Source: Bacillota bacterium
GTDB taxonomy: Bacteria; Bacillota; Clostridia; Peptostreptococcales; Anaerovoracaceae
Assembly (NCBI GenBank): GCA_017405645.1
Contig: JAFQZZ010000003.1
Coordinates: forward strand, 62,001 to 126,000
Direction of reading: 5' to 3'
Length of the DNA: 64,000 bases
Part shown: one piece after another, positions 8,821 through 18,105 of the stretch
Layout: every line of letters starts with the position of its first letter
Position numbering within the stretch: the first letter of the stretch is position 1
Translations under genes and position numbers: made by a program
The notes under the pieces: model-generated
Told to the model about the DNA's origin: nothing
Databases searched by the model: none
Seen by the model: only the letters and a program-made list of their open reading frames with translations

Positions 8821-10185
8821 TTATACTCTAAACAGCCGTTTTTTCGTGGCCCCGAGCATCCGCTCCAGTTCCGGCACGTCCGACAGCATGCTGAAGAAAA
8901 TCAGCCGGTCGCCGGCCTTGATCTGGGTGTTGCCCGTGGGGACGATGGTGGAATTGTCCCGGTAGATCAAGGAAACCAGCACGCCTTTGGGGAAATCCAG
9001 GTCCTTCAGCATCTTTCCGGTGATCATCATGTCCGGCTGGGCGATGACCTCCAGCACCTCCGCCTGCCCCTGCAGGAAGAAGGAGGAGGAAACGAAGCTG
9101 CGGGACTGGACCAGCCGCAGGATGTAGCTGGTGGTGATCTCCAGCGTGTTCAGCGTGTTGACGCCCACCTTTTCCATCAGCGTGGCGTAGTTGCCCCGGC
9201 TGGTCTTGGCCAGGACTTCCCGGACGCCGTACTGCTGGGCCGTGAGGGCCAGGATGATATTGTCTTCATCGTATCCGGTGGCGCTGACGAAGGCATCCAT
9301 GGAGGACAGGTTTTCCTCCAGCAGCAGGGACGTGTCGGTGGCGTCCCCGTGGAGGACCAGCACGTTCGACAGTTTTTCCGCCAGGTATTCGCAGCGTTCC
9401 CGGTCTTTTTCAATGATCTTGACGGAGATGCCGGCATCGGAAAGCAGTTTCCCCAGGTAGAAGCCGGTCTTCCCGCCGCCCATGATCATGACTTTCTTGA
9501 TATTGGAACCCTCCACCTTGGTGTCGATGTAGGGGGAGAGCTTGGCGATATCCGTTTTCTTCCCCAGCAGATAGAGGACGTCGTTCTCCTCGATGGTGAC
9601 GTGGCTCTTGGGGATGATGAGCTTCCCGTTGCGGGAAATGGATACGATCAGCATATTCTCCAGGTAGTTGGAGGCGTTCAGGACCCGGTCGCCCACCATG
9701 CCCTTGATGGTTTCCGCCCGCACTTCCAACATCCCGATGGTGGGGCCGGTGAAGAACTGGTTGAAGTCCTTGTGCTGGTTGATCAGATAATTGAAGATCT
9801 CATGGGAGACCAGCATGTCCGGGTTCAGCACCTGGTCGATGTTGAAGGTGTTTTTCATCAGTTCCTGGTGGTTCATGTACTCCGGCCCTCTCAGCCGTGC
9901 CACGACCTTCTTGCAGCCCAGTTTTTTTACGACGCAGCCGACCACCAGGTTCTTCTCGTCGTTGTCCATCAGGGCTAGGACATAGTCATACTGGCTGAGC
10001 TTCAGGTCGTCGTAGATATCGGCTTCCAGGGCATCGCCGCAGATGGCCAGAACGTCCATTTCATTGTTGGCCTTCTGGATCACCTTCGGGTTGATGTCGA
10101 TGAGCGTGATGTAATTGTCCCGTGAGAGCAGTGAAGCGGCGACTTTCATCCCCAGCTTGCCTGCTCCGATGATCATGATTCTCAT
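8821..10185 (-). CDS. trkA: TrkA, K+ uptake regulatory NAD-binding protein
   Basis: About 454 residues with two RCK halves. Rossmann glycine motifs are visible twice: MIIGAGKLGMKVA at the N-terminus and IMGGGKTGFYLGK near the middle. Each is followed by a TrkA-C-like domain. TrkA binds NAD(H) or other nucleotides and gates TrkH from the cytoplasmic side. The chosen start is the ATG at 10185, with GGAG 6 nt upstream. A GTG four codons earlier (10197) is in frame but would place that GGAG inside the gene. Confidence 0.93.
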   Translation of the reverse strand: MRIMIIGAGKLGMKVAASLLSRDNYITLIDINPKVIQKANNEMDVLAICGDALEADIYDDLKLSQYDYVLALMDNDEKNLVVGCVVKKLGCKKVVARLRGPEYMNHQELMKNTFNIDQVLNPDMLVSHEIFNYLINQHKDFNQFFTGPTIGMLEVRAETIKGMVGDRVLNASNYLENMLIVSISRNGKLIIPKSHVTIEENDVLYLLGKKTDIAKLSPYIDTKVEGSNIKKVMIMGGGKTGFYLGKLLSDAGISVKIIEKDRERCEYLAEKLSNVLVLHGDATDTSLLLEENLSSMDAFVSATGYDEDNIILALTAQQYGVREVLAKTSRGNYATLMEKVGVNTLNTLEITTSYILRLVQSRSFVSSSFFLQGQAEVLEVIAQPDMMITGKMLKDLDFPKGVLVSLIYRDNSTIVPTGNTQIKAGDRLIFFSMLSDVPELERMLGATKKRLFRV

Positions 10186-10226
10186 AATTTTCTCCACTAC
10201 CGTTTATACTTTCTTAATAATATCTT

Positions 10227-10254
10227 ATTGTATCACCAAACCTGATTTTGTCCA
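10227..10254 (-). promoter_or_regulatory. Promoter of trkA-trkH
   Basis: On the minus strand TGGACA (10249-10254) and TACAAT (10227-10232) are separated by 16 nt, about 40 nt upstream of trkA. Confidence 0.5.
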
Positions 10255-10275
10255 TAAAAATTTGCGAAGAAAGGG

Positions 10276-10304
10276 TGGACAAATTTGAAGAAAAGGGATA
10301 ATAT
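10276..10304 (+). promoter_or_regulatory. Promoter of comM-dprA
   Basis: TGGACA (10276-10281), a 17-nt spacer and TAATAT (10299-10304). It is divergent from the trkA promoter in the same intergenic region. Confidence 0.5.
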
Positions 10305-10349
10305 GTAATCAATTAACTGATTATGGAAACAATGAAAGGGTTTGTAAAC

Positions 10350-11906
10350 ATGGTATCATTCATCAGAAGCTGTACCATCGTTGGCGTGGATACGGAGATC
10401 ATCCGGGTGGAATGCGACCTGTCCCGGGGAATGCCCCTGCTGAACATGGTGGGGCTGCCGGATGCGGCGGTGAGGGAATCCCGGGACCGGCTGAGGGCGG
10501 CGATCCTGAACTCGGGGCTGAACTTTCCCGTGAACAAGCGGATCACCATCAACCTCTCCCCGGCGGGGACGAAGAAGGAGGGGACCCATCTGGACCTGCC
10601 CATCGCCCTGAGCCTCCTGGCGGGGGCCGGGGAGATCGGGCCGGAGGAGCTGGAGGAATATGCCGTCATCGGGGAACTGTCCCTGGACGGCCGGGTGGAG
10701 GGGGTGCAGCAGGCCCTGCCCATGTGCATCGGCCTGAAGCAGAAGGGCGTGAAGAAGATCATCCTCCCAAAGGAGAACCTGAAGAACGTGTCGGTGGTGG
10801 AGGACGTGGACCTGTACCCGGTAGAGACCCTCCGGGAGGCCTACCGCTTCATAGCCGGGGAGGAGACCGTCATCCCGGTGCGGGGGAAGCGCCCCGCCAC
10901 CGCCTTTCAGAGCCCGGACAGCGAGGTGGATTTTTCGGAGGTGCTGGGCCGGGAGGAGGCCAAGCGGGCCATCGAAATCAGCGTCAGCGGCTTTCACCAC
11001 CTGCTGTTCACCGGGCCACCGGGCTGCGGGAAGAGCATGATGGCCAAGAGGATCCCGACGGTGATGCCGGGGATGACCTACGAGGAGATGTTGGAGGTGA
11101 CGAAACTCTACAGTCTCAGCGGGATGGAGCCGGAGGAAGGGGGACTGATCTCCCGGAGGCCCTTCCGGGCTCCGGCGGGGAACGTGTCCGCCGCCGCCAT
11201 GGTGGGCGGGGGCGCCGGCGTCCCGAAGCCCGGGGAGATCACCCTGGCCCATCTGGGGACCTTGTTCCTGGATGAGATGCCGGAGATGCGCCGGGACGTG
11301 CTGGAGGCCCTGCGGCAGCCTCTGGAGGATGAAAAGATCACCATCTCCCGGAGCCGGTCCAAGATCACCTATCCCAGCAAGTTCATGCTGGTAGGGGCCC
11401 GGAACCCCTGCCCCTGCGGGTATCTCGGCGACGAGACCCACCGCTGCACCTGCAGCATGCAGCAGATCCGGCGGTACCGGGAGCGGCTCTCCGGCCCCAT
11501 CATGGACCGGTTCGACATCTTCGTGGACCTGTCCGCCATCGATTACGATTCCCCGGAGTGGGCCGCGTCGATGACGGCGCCCTGCAGGAGCTCCGCCGAT
11601 ATGCGGGCGAAGATCGAGGGGGCCCGGGCCATTCAGGAGGAACGGTATATAAAGGAAGAGATCCGCTACAATTCCCAGCTGCAGGGGCGGATCCTGAAGA
11701 AGTACTGCCGCCTGGAGGGGGCGGCGAAGGAGGTCTACGATATGGGCTGCCGGCGGTTGAAGGTAAGCCTGCGGGGACGGGACAAGCTGCTGAAGGTGGC
11801 CCGGACCATCGCGGACCTGGAAGGAAAAGAGGAGATCGGTGCGGAGCACGTGGCGGAAGCCCTGCAGTACCGGAGAAGGGACGAGGAGAAAGATGAGAGT
11901 CAATGA
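10350..11906 (+). CDS. comM: ComM/YifB family Mg-chelatase-like AAA+ ATPase
   Basis: About 518 residues. The N-terminal ChlI-like domain has the family signature (NMVGLPDAAVRESRDR, NLSPAGTKKEGTHLDLPIA). The AAA+ core follows, with Walker A GPPGCGKSM near residue 220 and Walker B LFLDEMPEM near 305, then a C-terminal Mg-chelatase domain. A cluster CPCGYLGDETHRCTC is typical of the family. ComM is a branch-migration helicase acting during natural transformation, and its pairing with dprA supports that role. The start at 10350 (MVSFIRSCTIVGVD) aligns with the family N-terminus and has AAAGGG upstream; ATG 10323 lacks a ribosome binding site. The gene overlaps dprA by 14 nt. Confidence 0.9.
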   Translation: MVSFIRSCTIVGVDTEIIRVECDLSRGMPLLNMVGLPDAAVRESRDRLRAAILNSGLNFPVNKRITINLSPAGTKKEGTHLDLPIALSLLAGAGEIGPEELEEYAVIGELSLDGRVEGVQQALPMCIGLKQKGVKKIILPKENLKNVSVVEDVDLYPVETLREAYRFIAGEETVIPVRGKRPATAFQSPDSEVDFSEVLGREEAKRAIEISVSGFHHLLFTGPPGCGKSMMAKRIPTVMPGMTYEEMLEVTKLYSLSGMEPEEGGLISRRPFRAPAGNVSAAAMVGGGAGVPKPGEITLAHLGTLFLDEMPEMRRDVLEALRQPLEDEKITISRSRSKITYPSKFMLVGARNPCPCGYLGDETHRCTCSMQQIRRYRERLSGPIMDRFDIFVDLSAIDYDSPEWAASMTAPCRSSADMRAKIEGARAIQEERYIKEEIRYNSQLQGRILKKYCRLEGAAKEVYDMGCRRLKVSLRGRDKLLKVARTIADLEGKEEIGAEHVAEALQYRRRDEEKDESQ

Positions 11907-12927
11907 ATACGACCTGTGGTTTGCGGACCATGCGGGGGAGAAGATCCGCCGCCTGCTGGAGGAAGCGGGCCCGGAGGACCTGGAATCGCTGTATGACAGC
12001 AAACTTACTGCCCGGTGGAACAGGGACCTGGATCATTACCGGAAGTGCCTGGAGCGGGCGGAAAAGAAGCAGATGCGGATCGTCCGGCTGACGGACCCGG
12101 ACTATCCGGCGAACCTGAAGGAGATTCACGATCCGCCCTGGGTGCTGTTCCTGAGGGGGGCGCTGCCGGACCCCGGACTGCGCTGCTGCGCCATCGTGGG
12201 CTCCCGGAAGGCCACGCCCTACGGACTGAAGATGGCCTTTGAATTCGGGAAGATCCTGGGGGAACACGGCGTCGGCGTGGTCAGCGGCATGGCCCTGGGG
12301 GCGGATGCCCGGGGCCACCAAGGTTGCCTGGAAGGGGGCGGCTATACCCTGGCGGTGCTGGGCAGCGGGGCGGACGTCTGCACCCCACCCTCCAACCGGG
12401 GCCTGATGGAGGAGATCCTGGCCCGGGGCGGGGGCGTGATCTCGGAGCAGATGCCCGGTAACTCCGGATGGCCCACCAACTATCCCCGCCGGAACCGGAT
12501 CATCAGCGGGATCAGCGACGGGGTCATCGTGGTGGAGGCAGACGAGCGCAGCGGCACCTCCATAACAGCCAATATGGCCCTGGAGCAGGGCCGGGATGTG
12601 TACGCCCTGCCCGGCAACATCACCAGCGTCATGAGCCGGGGCACCAACCGGCTGATCCGGGACGGGGCGGTGCCCCTGATCTCGGTGGAAAGCATCCTGG
12701 AAGAACTGGACATCGAAACCGCCCGGGAGCAGGAGGATAAGCTGCCGCCCCTGGGGAAGGACGAGGAAATCGTCTACCGGACCCTGAAACAGACCGGGAT
12801 GGCGGCGGCGGATGAACTCTGCGCCCTGACCGGGAAGACCCCCGGGGAGGTGGCGGGGCTGCTGGGGGTCATGGAGATCAAGGGACTGGTTCTCCGAAGC
12901 GGTGGAAAAATAATGATTGCAAAATAG
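11893..12927 (+). CDS. dprA: DNA processing protein DprA
   Basis: 344 residues. The Rossmann-like DprA core carries GSRKATPYG, VSGMALGADARGH, AVLGSGADVCTPPSN, YPRRNRIISGISDGVIVVEA and SGTSITANMALEQGRDVYALPGNI. A winged-helix-like C-terminal domain follows (EIVYRTLKQTGMAAADELC). DprA protects incoming single-stranded DNA and loads RecA. The start at 11893 overlaps the end of comM and is preceded by GAGGAG. Together with comM it suggests that transformation functions are present, though no uptake genes are in the window. Confidence 0.93.
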   Translation: MRVNEYDLWFADHAGEKIRRLLEEAGPEDLESLYDSKLTARWNRDLDHYRKCLERAEKKQMRIVRLTDPDYPANLKEIHDPPWVLFLRGALPDPGLRCCAIVGSRKATPYGLKMAFEFGKILGEHGVGVVSGMALGADARGHQGCLEGGGYTLAVLGSGADVCTPPSNRGLMEEILARGGGVISEQMPGNSGWPTNYPRRNRIISGISDGVIVVEADERSGTSITANMALEQGRDVYALPGNITSVMSRGTNRLIRDGAVPLISVESILEELDIETAREQEDKLPPLGKDEEIVYRTLKQTGMAAADELCALTGKTPGEVAGLLGVMEIKGLVLRSGGKIMIAK

Positions 12928-12945
12928 ACCGGGAGAAGATATACT
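12917..12945 (+). promoter_or_regulatory. Promoter of topA
   Basis: TTGCAA (12917-12922), a 17-nt spacer and TATACT (12940-12945). The -35 lies inside the end of dprA. Confidence 0.6.
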
Positions 12946-12997
12946 AATCGTTTAGGGAGACTCAGTTCCCCGAAATCATGAGTTACGGAGTATGAGA

Positions 12998-15091
12998 ATG
13001 GCAAGCGCTGATGCGAAAACAAAAGCAAAATCCAATGAAAAAACACTGGTGATCGTCGAATCCCCGGCCAAGGCCAAATCCATCGGAAAGTTCCTGGGCA
13101 GCCGCTACAAAGTCGTGGCTTCCGTGGGGCACGTCCGGGATCTGCCCAAGAGCACCCTGGGGATCGATGTGGATCACGGGTTTGAACCGAAATATATCAC
13201 GATCAAGGGCAAGGGCCCGCTGATCAAGGATCTGAAGAAAGAAGCCAAGACCGCCAAAAAGGTCATGCTGGCCACCGACCCGGACCGGGAAGGGGAAGCG
13301 ATCTCCTGGCACCTGGCCCATATCCTTGGGATCGATGAATCCGACGTCTGCCGGATCGAGTTCCACGAAATCACGAAGGACGCCATCAAGAACGCCGCGA
13401 AGCACCCGCGGACGATCAACATGAACCTGGTGGACGCCCAGCAGGCCCGGAGGGTCCTGGATCGTCTGGTAGGGTATCAGATTAGTCCGCTGCTGTGGCG
13501 GAAGATCCGCTGGGGTCTTTCCGCCGGACGGGTCCAGTCCGCGGCGCTGAAGATCATCTGCGACAAGGAACGGGTCATCCAGGCCTTCGTACCGGAGGAA
13601 TACTGGCCCATCGTTGCGGTTTTCCAGGGCGACGGCAAGGTCCGGAGCTTTGAGGCGAGGCTGACGGAACGGAGCGGGAAGAAGATCACGGTGCGCAGCA
13701 GGGAAGAAGCGGACAAGATCCTGGAAGAACTGAAGAAGGACGGATACAAGGTCTCTTCCATCGAGAACAAGACCAACGCGAAGAAACCGCTGCCGCCCTT
13801 CACCACCAGTACCCTGCAGCAGGAGGCCTCCTCCAAACTGGGGTTCCTGACCCGCCGGACCATGATGACGGCCCAGCAGCTCTACGAAGGCATCGACATC
13901 AAGGGCGAGGGCACCGTGGGCCTGGTTTCCTACATCCGTACGGATTCCGTTCGGGTATCGGAAGAAGCCAGGGCCATGGCGAAAGAGTTCATCATCGGAC
14001 AGTACGGCAAAGAGTACTATTCCAATAATCACTATAAAAACCGCAAGAAGGACGTCCAGGACGCCCACGAAGCCATCCGGCCCACCTCCGTGTTCCGGAC
14101 GCCGGAAAGCGTGAAGGGTTCCCTGACCCGGGACCAGTTCAACCTGTACCGGCTGATCTGGTGCCGGTTCGTGGCCTCCCAGATGGAGGCGGCCCTGTAT
14201 GATGTCCAGAACGTGGCGATCCAAAACGGCCGCTACACTTTCCGGGTCAGCGGCAGCCGGATCCTCATCGACGGGTTCCGAAAGGTCTACGACATGAAGG
14301 AAGACAGCGAAGTCCGTCTTCCCGCCCTGACCGAAGGACAGCAGCTGAAGGAAAAGAGCGTTCAGACGGAACAGAAATTCACCCAGCCGCCGGCCAGGTT
14401 CACGGAAGCCTCCCTGATCAAATACCTGGAGGAACAGGACATCGGACGGCCCAGCACCTACGCGCCCATCGTGTCCACCCTGCTGGACCGCAAATACGTC
14501 CGCCGGGAAAAGAAGACCCTGATCCCCACGGAACTGGGCTTCACGGTGACGGAACTGCTGGAGACCTATTTCCGGAACATCGTGGACGCGGGCTTCACCG
14601 CTCAGATGGAGGACAAGCTGGACTCCATCGAGGCGAAGGGAGACGACTGGCGGAAGATCATCGACGACTTCTACGGCCCCTTCCAGAAGGACCTGAAGGT
14701 GGCGGATGAGAGCATCGAAAAGATCCGGGTCCAGGACGAGCCCACCGGGGAGCTCTGCGAGATCTGCGGGAAGCCCATGGTCCTCAAGCACGGCCGGTTT
14801 GGGGACTTCATCGCCTGCAGCGGATACCCGGACTGCAAAAACACGAAGCGCATCGAGAACAAGATCGGGGTGGCCTGCCCGAAGTGCGGCAAGGACATCC
14901 TGGAGAGAAAGAGCAAGAAAGGCAAGATCTTTTATGGCTGCAGCGGATACCCGGACTGCGATTTCGTCGCCTGGTACAGGCCCGTGGACCGGAGATGCCC
15001 GAAGTGCGGCGCCATCATGCTGGAAAGAAACCTGAAATCGGCTAAATATGTCTGCTCCGACCGGGAATGCGGATATAAAGAGAAAGAATAG
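12998..15091 (+). CDS. topA: DNA topoisomerase I (type IA)
   Basis: 697 residues. The Toprim domain starts LVIVESPAKAKSIGKFLG, with the acidic motif ATDPDREGEAISWHL. The active-site Tyr is in GLVSYIRTDSVRVSEEA. Three C-terminal zinc-ribbon motifs are intact (CEICGKPM...CSGYPDC, CPKCGKDI...CSGYPDC, CPKCGAIM...CSDREC). The enzyme relaxes negative supercoils. ATG 12998 has GGAG 7 nt upstream; ATG 12992 is too close to it. In Bacillus the order is topA-trmFO-codV(xerC)-hslV-hslU-codY; here the same set occurs without trmFO and xerC. Confidence 0.96.
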   Translation: MASADAKTKAKSNEKTLVIVESPAKAKSIGKFLGSRYKVVASVGHVRDLPKSTLGIDVDHGFEPKYITIKGKGPLIKDLKKEAKTAKKVMLATDPDREGEAISWHLAHILGIDESDVCRIEFHEITKDAIKNAAKHPRTINMNLVDAQQARRVLDRLVGYQISPLLWRKIRWGLSAGRVQSAALKIICDKERVIQAFVPEEYWPIVAVFQGDGKVRSFEARLTERSGKKITVRSREEADKILEELKKDGYKVSSIENKTNAKKPLPPFTTSTLQQEASSKLGFLTRRTMMTAQQLYEGIDIKGEGTVGLVSYIRTDSVRVSEEARAMAKEFIIGQYGKEYYSNNHYKNRKKDVQDAHEAIRPTSVFRTPESVKGSLTRDQFNLYRLIWCRFVASQMEAALYDVQNVAIQNGRYTFRVSGSRILIDGFRKVYDMKEDSEVRLPALTEGQQLKEKSVQTEQKFTQPPARFTEASLIKYLEEQDIGRPSTYAPIVSTLLDRKYVRREKKTLIPTELGFTVTELLETYFRNIVDAGFTAQMEDKLDSIEAKGDDWRKIIDDFYGPFQKDLKVADESIEKIRVQDEPTGELCEICGKPMVLKHGRFGDFIACSGYPDCKNTKRIENKIGVACPKCGKDILERKSKKGKIFYGCSGYPDCDFVAWYRPVDRRCPKCGAIMLERNLKSAKYVCSDRECGYKEKE

Positions 15092-15118
15092 AGAATCAAG
15101 AGAGAATGGAGGTCTGGT

Positions 15119-15655
15119 ATGGAATTCAGAGGTACCACCATCTGCGCCGTGCGGCGCAGCGAGAACGATGTGTGCATCGGCGGCGACGGACAGGTCACCT
15201 TCGGTGAGACCACCATCATGAAACACAAGACCAAAAAGGTCCGGAAAATCTACAACAATTCGGTACTGACCGGGTTTGCCGGCTCCGTTTCCGACGCAAT
15301 CACCCTGATCGAGAAATTCGAGAACAAGCTCCAGGAGCACGGCGGCAATCTCAGGAGAGCCGCGGTGGCGCTGGCCCAGATGTGGAGGAGCGACCAGGGC
15401 ATGCGCCATCTGGAAGCGCTGCTGCTGGCGGCGGACAAGGACGGACTTCTGGTGATCTCCGGCAACGGCGAGGTCATCGAACCGGATTCGGACTGCATCG
15501 CCATCGGCTCCGGCGGGAATTACGCCTATGCGGCCGCCAAGGCTCTGGTGGAGAACACGGACCTGCCGGCGGAGGACATCGTCCGCAAGGCGCTTCAGAT
15601 CGCATCATCCATCTGCATTTATACCAATGACAACATTTCCGTCGAGAAACTGTAG
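15119..15655 (+). CDS. hslV: HslV (ClpQ) protease subunit
   Basis: 178 residues, about the usual length. The catalytic threonine follows a five-residue propeptide (MEFRG then TTICAVRR), with conserved [10 protein letters not shown] and [10 protein letters not shown]. HslV forms the proteolytic double hexamer of the HslUV complex. A Thr rather than Ser at the mature N-terminus suggests the classical Ntn-hydrolase mechanism. It is followed 11 nt later by hslU. Confidence 0.96.
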   Translation: MEFRGTTICAVRRSENDVCIGGDGQVTFGETTIMKHKTKKVRKIYNNSVLTGFAGSVSDAITLIEKFENKLQEHGGNLRRAAVALAQMWRSDQGMRHLEALLLAADKDGLLVISGNGEVIEPDSDCIAIGSGGNYAYAAAKALVENTDLPAEDIVRKALQIASSICIYTNDNISVEKL

Positions 15656-15666
15656 GAGGTGGAAAG

Positions 15667-17082
15667 ATGAATCAGATGACACCGAAAGAAATCGTCCGGG
15701 AACTGGATAAGTATATCATCGGACAGGACAAGGCCAAGAAATCCGTGGCCATCGCCCTGCGGAACCGTTACCGCAGAAGTCAGCTGCCGGAGGAGATCCG
15801 GGAGGAGATCACGCCGAAGAACATCCTGATGATGGGACCCACCGGCGTGGGGAAAACGGAGATCGCCCGCCGGCTGGCGAAGCTGGTAGACGCGCCCTTC
15901 GTCAAAGTCGAAGCCACCAAGTTCACGGAAGTGGGCTACGTGGGCCGGGACGTGGATTCCATGATCCGGGACCTGGCGGAAGCATCCATCCGGATCACGA
16001 AGAATAAAATGCTGCAGGAAAAGTACGCCGTGGCGGAAGTGCTGGCGGAGGAGAAGATTCTGGACGCCTTCATCCCGCCGAAGAAAAAGCCGGCGGGGGG
16101 CGGACTTCGGAACCCCTTCGACCTGTTCGGCGCCATGCAGCAGAACGCCCAGAACCAGAAAAACGCCCAGAACCAGGAGACTCAGATGAGCGATTCCGAG
16201 ATTGAACTGGCCCGGGAGCAGGTGAGAAAACAGCTCCAGGAAGGCCTGCTGGAGGACCAGCTCATCGAGATCGAAGTGGAGGACAACTCCGCCCAGATGA
16301 ATATGCTGGATGTGGGTGGCGGCATGGACATGAGCATCTCCCTGGGCAGCATCTTCGGGGATGCCATTCCGAAGAAAATGAAGAAAAAGAAAGTCTACGT
16401 CAAGGAAGCCCGCAAGATCCTGAAGGAACAGGAGGCCCAGAACCTGATCGACATGGACCGGGTCACCTCTGAAGCCATGGAGAACGCGGAGCAGAACGGC
16501 ATCGTCTTCATTGACGAGATCGACAAGATCGCCTCCAGCGGCGGATTCCGCAGCGGGGCGGACGTTTCCCGGGAAGGCGTGCAGCGGGACATTCTGCCCA
16601 TCGTCGAGGGCAGCGTGGTCAACACCAAGTACGGCCCCCTGAAGACGGACCACATCCTCTTCATCGGCGCCGGCGCGTTCCACGTGTCCAAGCCCACGGA
16701 CCTGATCCCCGAACTGCAGGGCCGGTTCCCCATCCGGGTGGAACTGGAGAACCTGACGAAGGACGTGTTCGTGCAGATCCTGACCCAGACGGAAAACGCC
16801 ATCGTGAAGCAGTACAAGCTGCTGCTGGAAACGGAGGGCGTTAAGGTGACCTTCACGGATGAAGCCATCGACGCCATCGCCGAGACGGCGTTCCTGATGA
16901 ACGAGCAGACGGAAAACATCGGGGCCCGGCGGCTCCATACCGTCATGGAAAACCTGCTGGAAGACGTGTCCTACAACATCACCGAGCACGACGGGGAGGA
17001 ACTCGTTATCGACGAGGCCTATGTAAAAGAACGGCTGGAAGACTACAGTGGGATCAACGAAGTCGAAAAATACATTCTATAA
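15667..17082 (+). CDS. hslU: HslU (ClpY) AAA+ unfoldase
   Basis: 471 residues. The N-terminus has the family signature ([20 protein letters not shown]). Walker A is GPTGVGKTE near residue 60, Walker B is [11 protein letters not shown], and the pore motif GYVGRDV is present. The inserted I-domain is at about residues 110-240 and contains a Gln/Asn-rich stretch ([13 protein letters not shown]). The C-terminus ends EKYIL, matching the tail that docks into and activates HslV. It unfolds substrates with ATP and feeds them to HslV. Confidence 0.96.
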   Translation: MNQMTPKEIVRELDKYIIGQDKAKKSVAIALRNRYRRSQLPEEIREEITPKNILMMGPTGVGKTEIARRLAKLVDAPFVKVEATKFTEVGYVGRDVDSMIRDLAEASIRITKNKMLQEKYAVAEVLAEEKILDAFIPPKKKPAGGGLRNPFDLFGAMQQNAQNQKNAQNQETQMSDSEIELAREQVRKQLQEGLLEDQLIEIEVEDNSAQMNMLDVGGGMDMSISLGSIFGDAIPKKMKKKKVYVKEARKILKEQEAQNLIDMDRVTSEAMENAEQNGIVFIDEIDKIASSGGFRSGADVSREGVQRDILPIVEGSVVNTKYGPLKTDHILFIGAGAFHVSKPTDLIPELQGRFPIRVELENLTKDVFVQILTQTENAIVKQYKLLLETEGVKVTFTDEAIDAIAETAFLMNEQTENIGARRLHTVMENLLEDVSYNITEHDGEELVIDEAYVKERLEDYSGINEVEKYIL

Positions 17083-17119
17083 CATACAGTCCGGTAAGGA
17101 CGGAACAGGAGAAAACAAC

Positions 17120-17893
17120 ATGGAGCAGATGCTGGAGAAGATGAGAAAGCTCAACTGGCTCTTGCAGAAGGGCGGTGAAGGGAATATCCCCTTTGATCAG
17201 CTGACGGAGATCCTCAGTGAGCTGATGTCTTCCAACGCTTATGTGATCACCGACAAGGGAAAGATCATCGGTTTCCACTATGCCGACGAGAACGACCAGC
17301 CGGTGAGAAAAACCAACAAACTAGGCGAGTCCTTTATCCTCCAGGAGACCAACGACCGGTTCATGGAGCTGACGGAGACCTGCCTGAACATCACCGGGAA
17401 GGAAGCCGAGGCCATGTTCCCCTACGACACCACGGCCTTCGGAAAATACATGATGGTGATCCCCGCCTACGGCGGCGGCCGGCGGCTGGGGACCGTGCTC
17501 TTTGCCCGGTACGATAAATACGAAACGGAAGACGTGATCCTGGGCGAATATGGCGCCGTGGTGGTGGGCATCGACATCGACCGCCGCAGGAACCGGGAGA
17601 CGGAACTGATGGTGAGAAAGCGCGCCATGGTGCAGCTGGCCATCAGCACCCTGACCTCCACCGAAATCATCGCCATGCAGGACGTTTTCAGCCGGATGGT
17701 CAGCGACGAAGGCCTGGTGGTGGAGAGCAAGGTGGTGGAACACACCGGCATCAGCCGCACCGTGGTCACCAGCGGGCTGAAGAAGCTGGAAGTGGCCGGA
17801 GTCATCGAATCCAAGGCCCTGGGCATGAAGGGCACCCACATCCGGGTGGTCAACGACGAGCTGCGGACGGAACTCAGCCGGATCAAGTACTGA
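17120..17893 (+). CDS. codY: CodY global transcriptional regulator
   Basis: 257 residues. An N-terminal GAF-type domain binds branched-chain amino acids and GTP sensing is typical of the family. The C-terminal winged helix has the signature SRTVVTSGLKKLEVAGVIESKALGMKGTHI. CodY represses nutrient-scavenging genes while amino acids and GTP are plentiful. The start at 17120 (MEQMLEKMRKLNWLLQ) has AGGAG 8 nt upstream. It directly follows hslU, as in Bacillus, so it is probably in the topA-hslVU operon. Confidence 0.95.
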   Translation: MEQMLEKMRKLNWLLQKGGEGNIPFDQLTEILSELMSSNAYVITDKGKIIGFHYADENDQPVRKTNKLGESFILQETNDRFMELTETCLNITGKEAEAMFPYDTTAFGKYMMVIPAYGGGRRLGTVLFARYDKYETEDVILGEYGAVVVGIDIDRRRNRETELMVRKRAMVQLAISTLTSTEIIAMQDVFSRMVSDEGLVVESKVVEHTGISRTVVTSGLKKLEVAGVIESKALGMKGTHIRVVNDELRTELSRIKY

Positions 17894-17909
17894 GCGGGAA
17901 AAAAAACCA

Positions 17910-17938
17910 TTGACAAGGCCCGCTCCCTGTCATATAAT
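17910..17938 (+). promoter_or_regulatory. Strong promoter of infC-rpmI-rplT
   Basis: A consensus TTGACA (17910-17915), a 17-nt spacer and a consensus TATAAT (17933-17938). It is the best sigma-A promoter in the window, as expected for ribosomal-protein genes. Confidence 0.9.
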
Positions 17939-17944
17939 ATTTCC

Positions 17945-18100
17945 TGCAGATAACAAAGAAGAAGTCATCCGCTTCTCACCTTGCGGCGAAGGCCAGTAAG
18001 GTTAATATTGAAAATGACAGCGTTTTTTAACGTTCATTTTACAGAGGCGGATATTTTTATCCGTTTTTTTCTTTATATTTGCTCAATCAAATCAGGAGGT
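17945..18100 (+). ncRNA. Attenuator leader of infC-rpmI-rplT (L20-leader-like)
   Basis: About 150 nt separate the promoter from the infC ribosome binding site. The distal part has a terminator (CGGATA, T4 loop, TATCCG, then a U-run; 18048-18070). The proximal ATCCGCTTCT (17967-17976) can pair with AGAGGCGGAT (18043-18052), overlapping the 5' arm of the terminator, with one G-U pair. Two further hairpins lie between (ACCTT...AAGGT; AAAATGA...TCATTTT, 18011-18040). In Bacillus, L20 binding to such a leader causes premature termination. The two exclusive structures are seen in the sequence; the L20 assignment is inference from the operon. Confidence 0.75.
18048..18071 (+). terminator. Intrinsic terminator/attenuator before infC
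   Basis: A 6-bp stem, CGGATA/TATCCG, with a TTTT loop and seven T residues, placed before rather than after the coding genes. That position suggests regulated termination. Confidence 0.75.
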
Positions 18101-18105
18101 ACAAG

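Noticed and set aside
12983..15409. Long open frame (about 808 codons) antisense to topA and hslV
   Set aside because: It spans two well-supported genes and the gap between them, has no recognisable domain, and reflects codon bias of the sense strand.
18079..18105. TTG start for infC at 18079
   Set aside because: It lies before the AGGAGG ribosome binding site and would add residues (LNQIRRYKI) that do not match IF3 N-termini.
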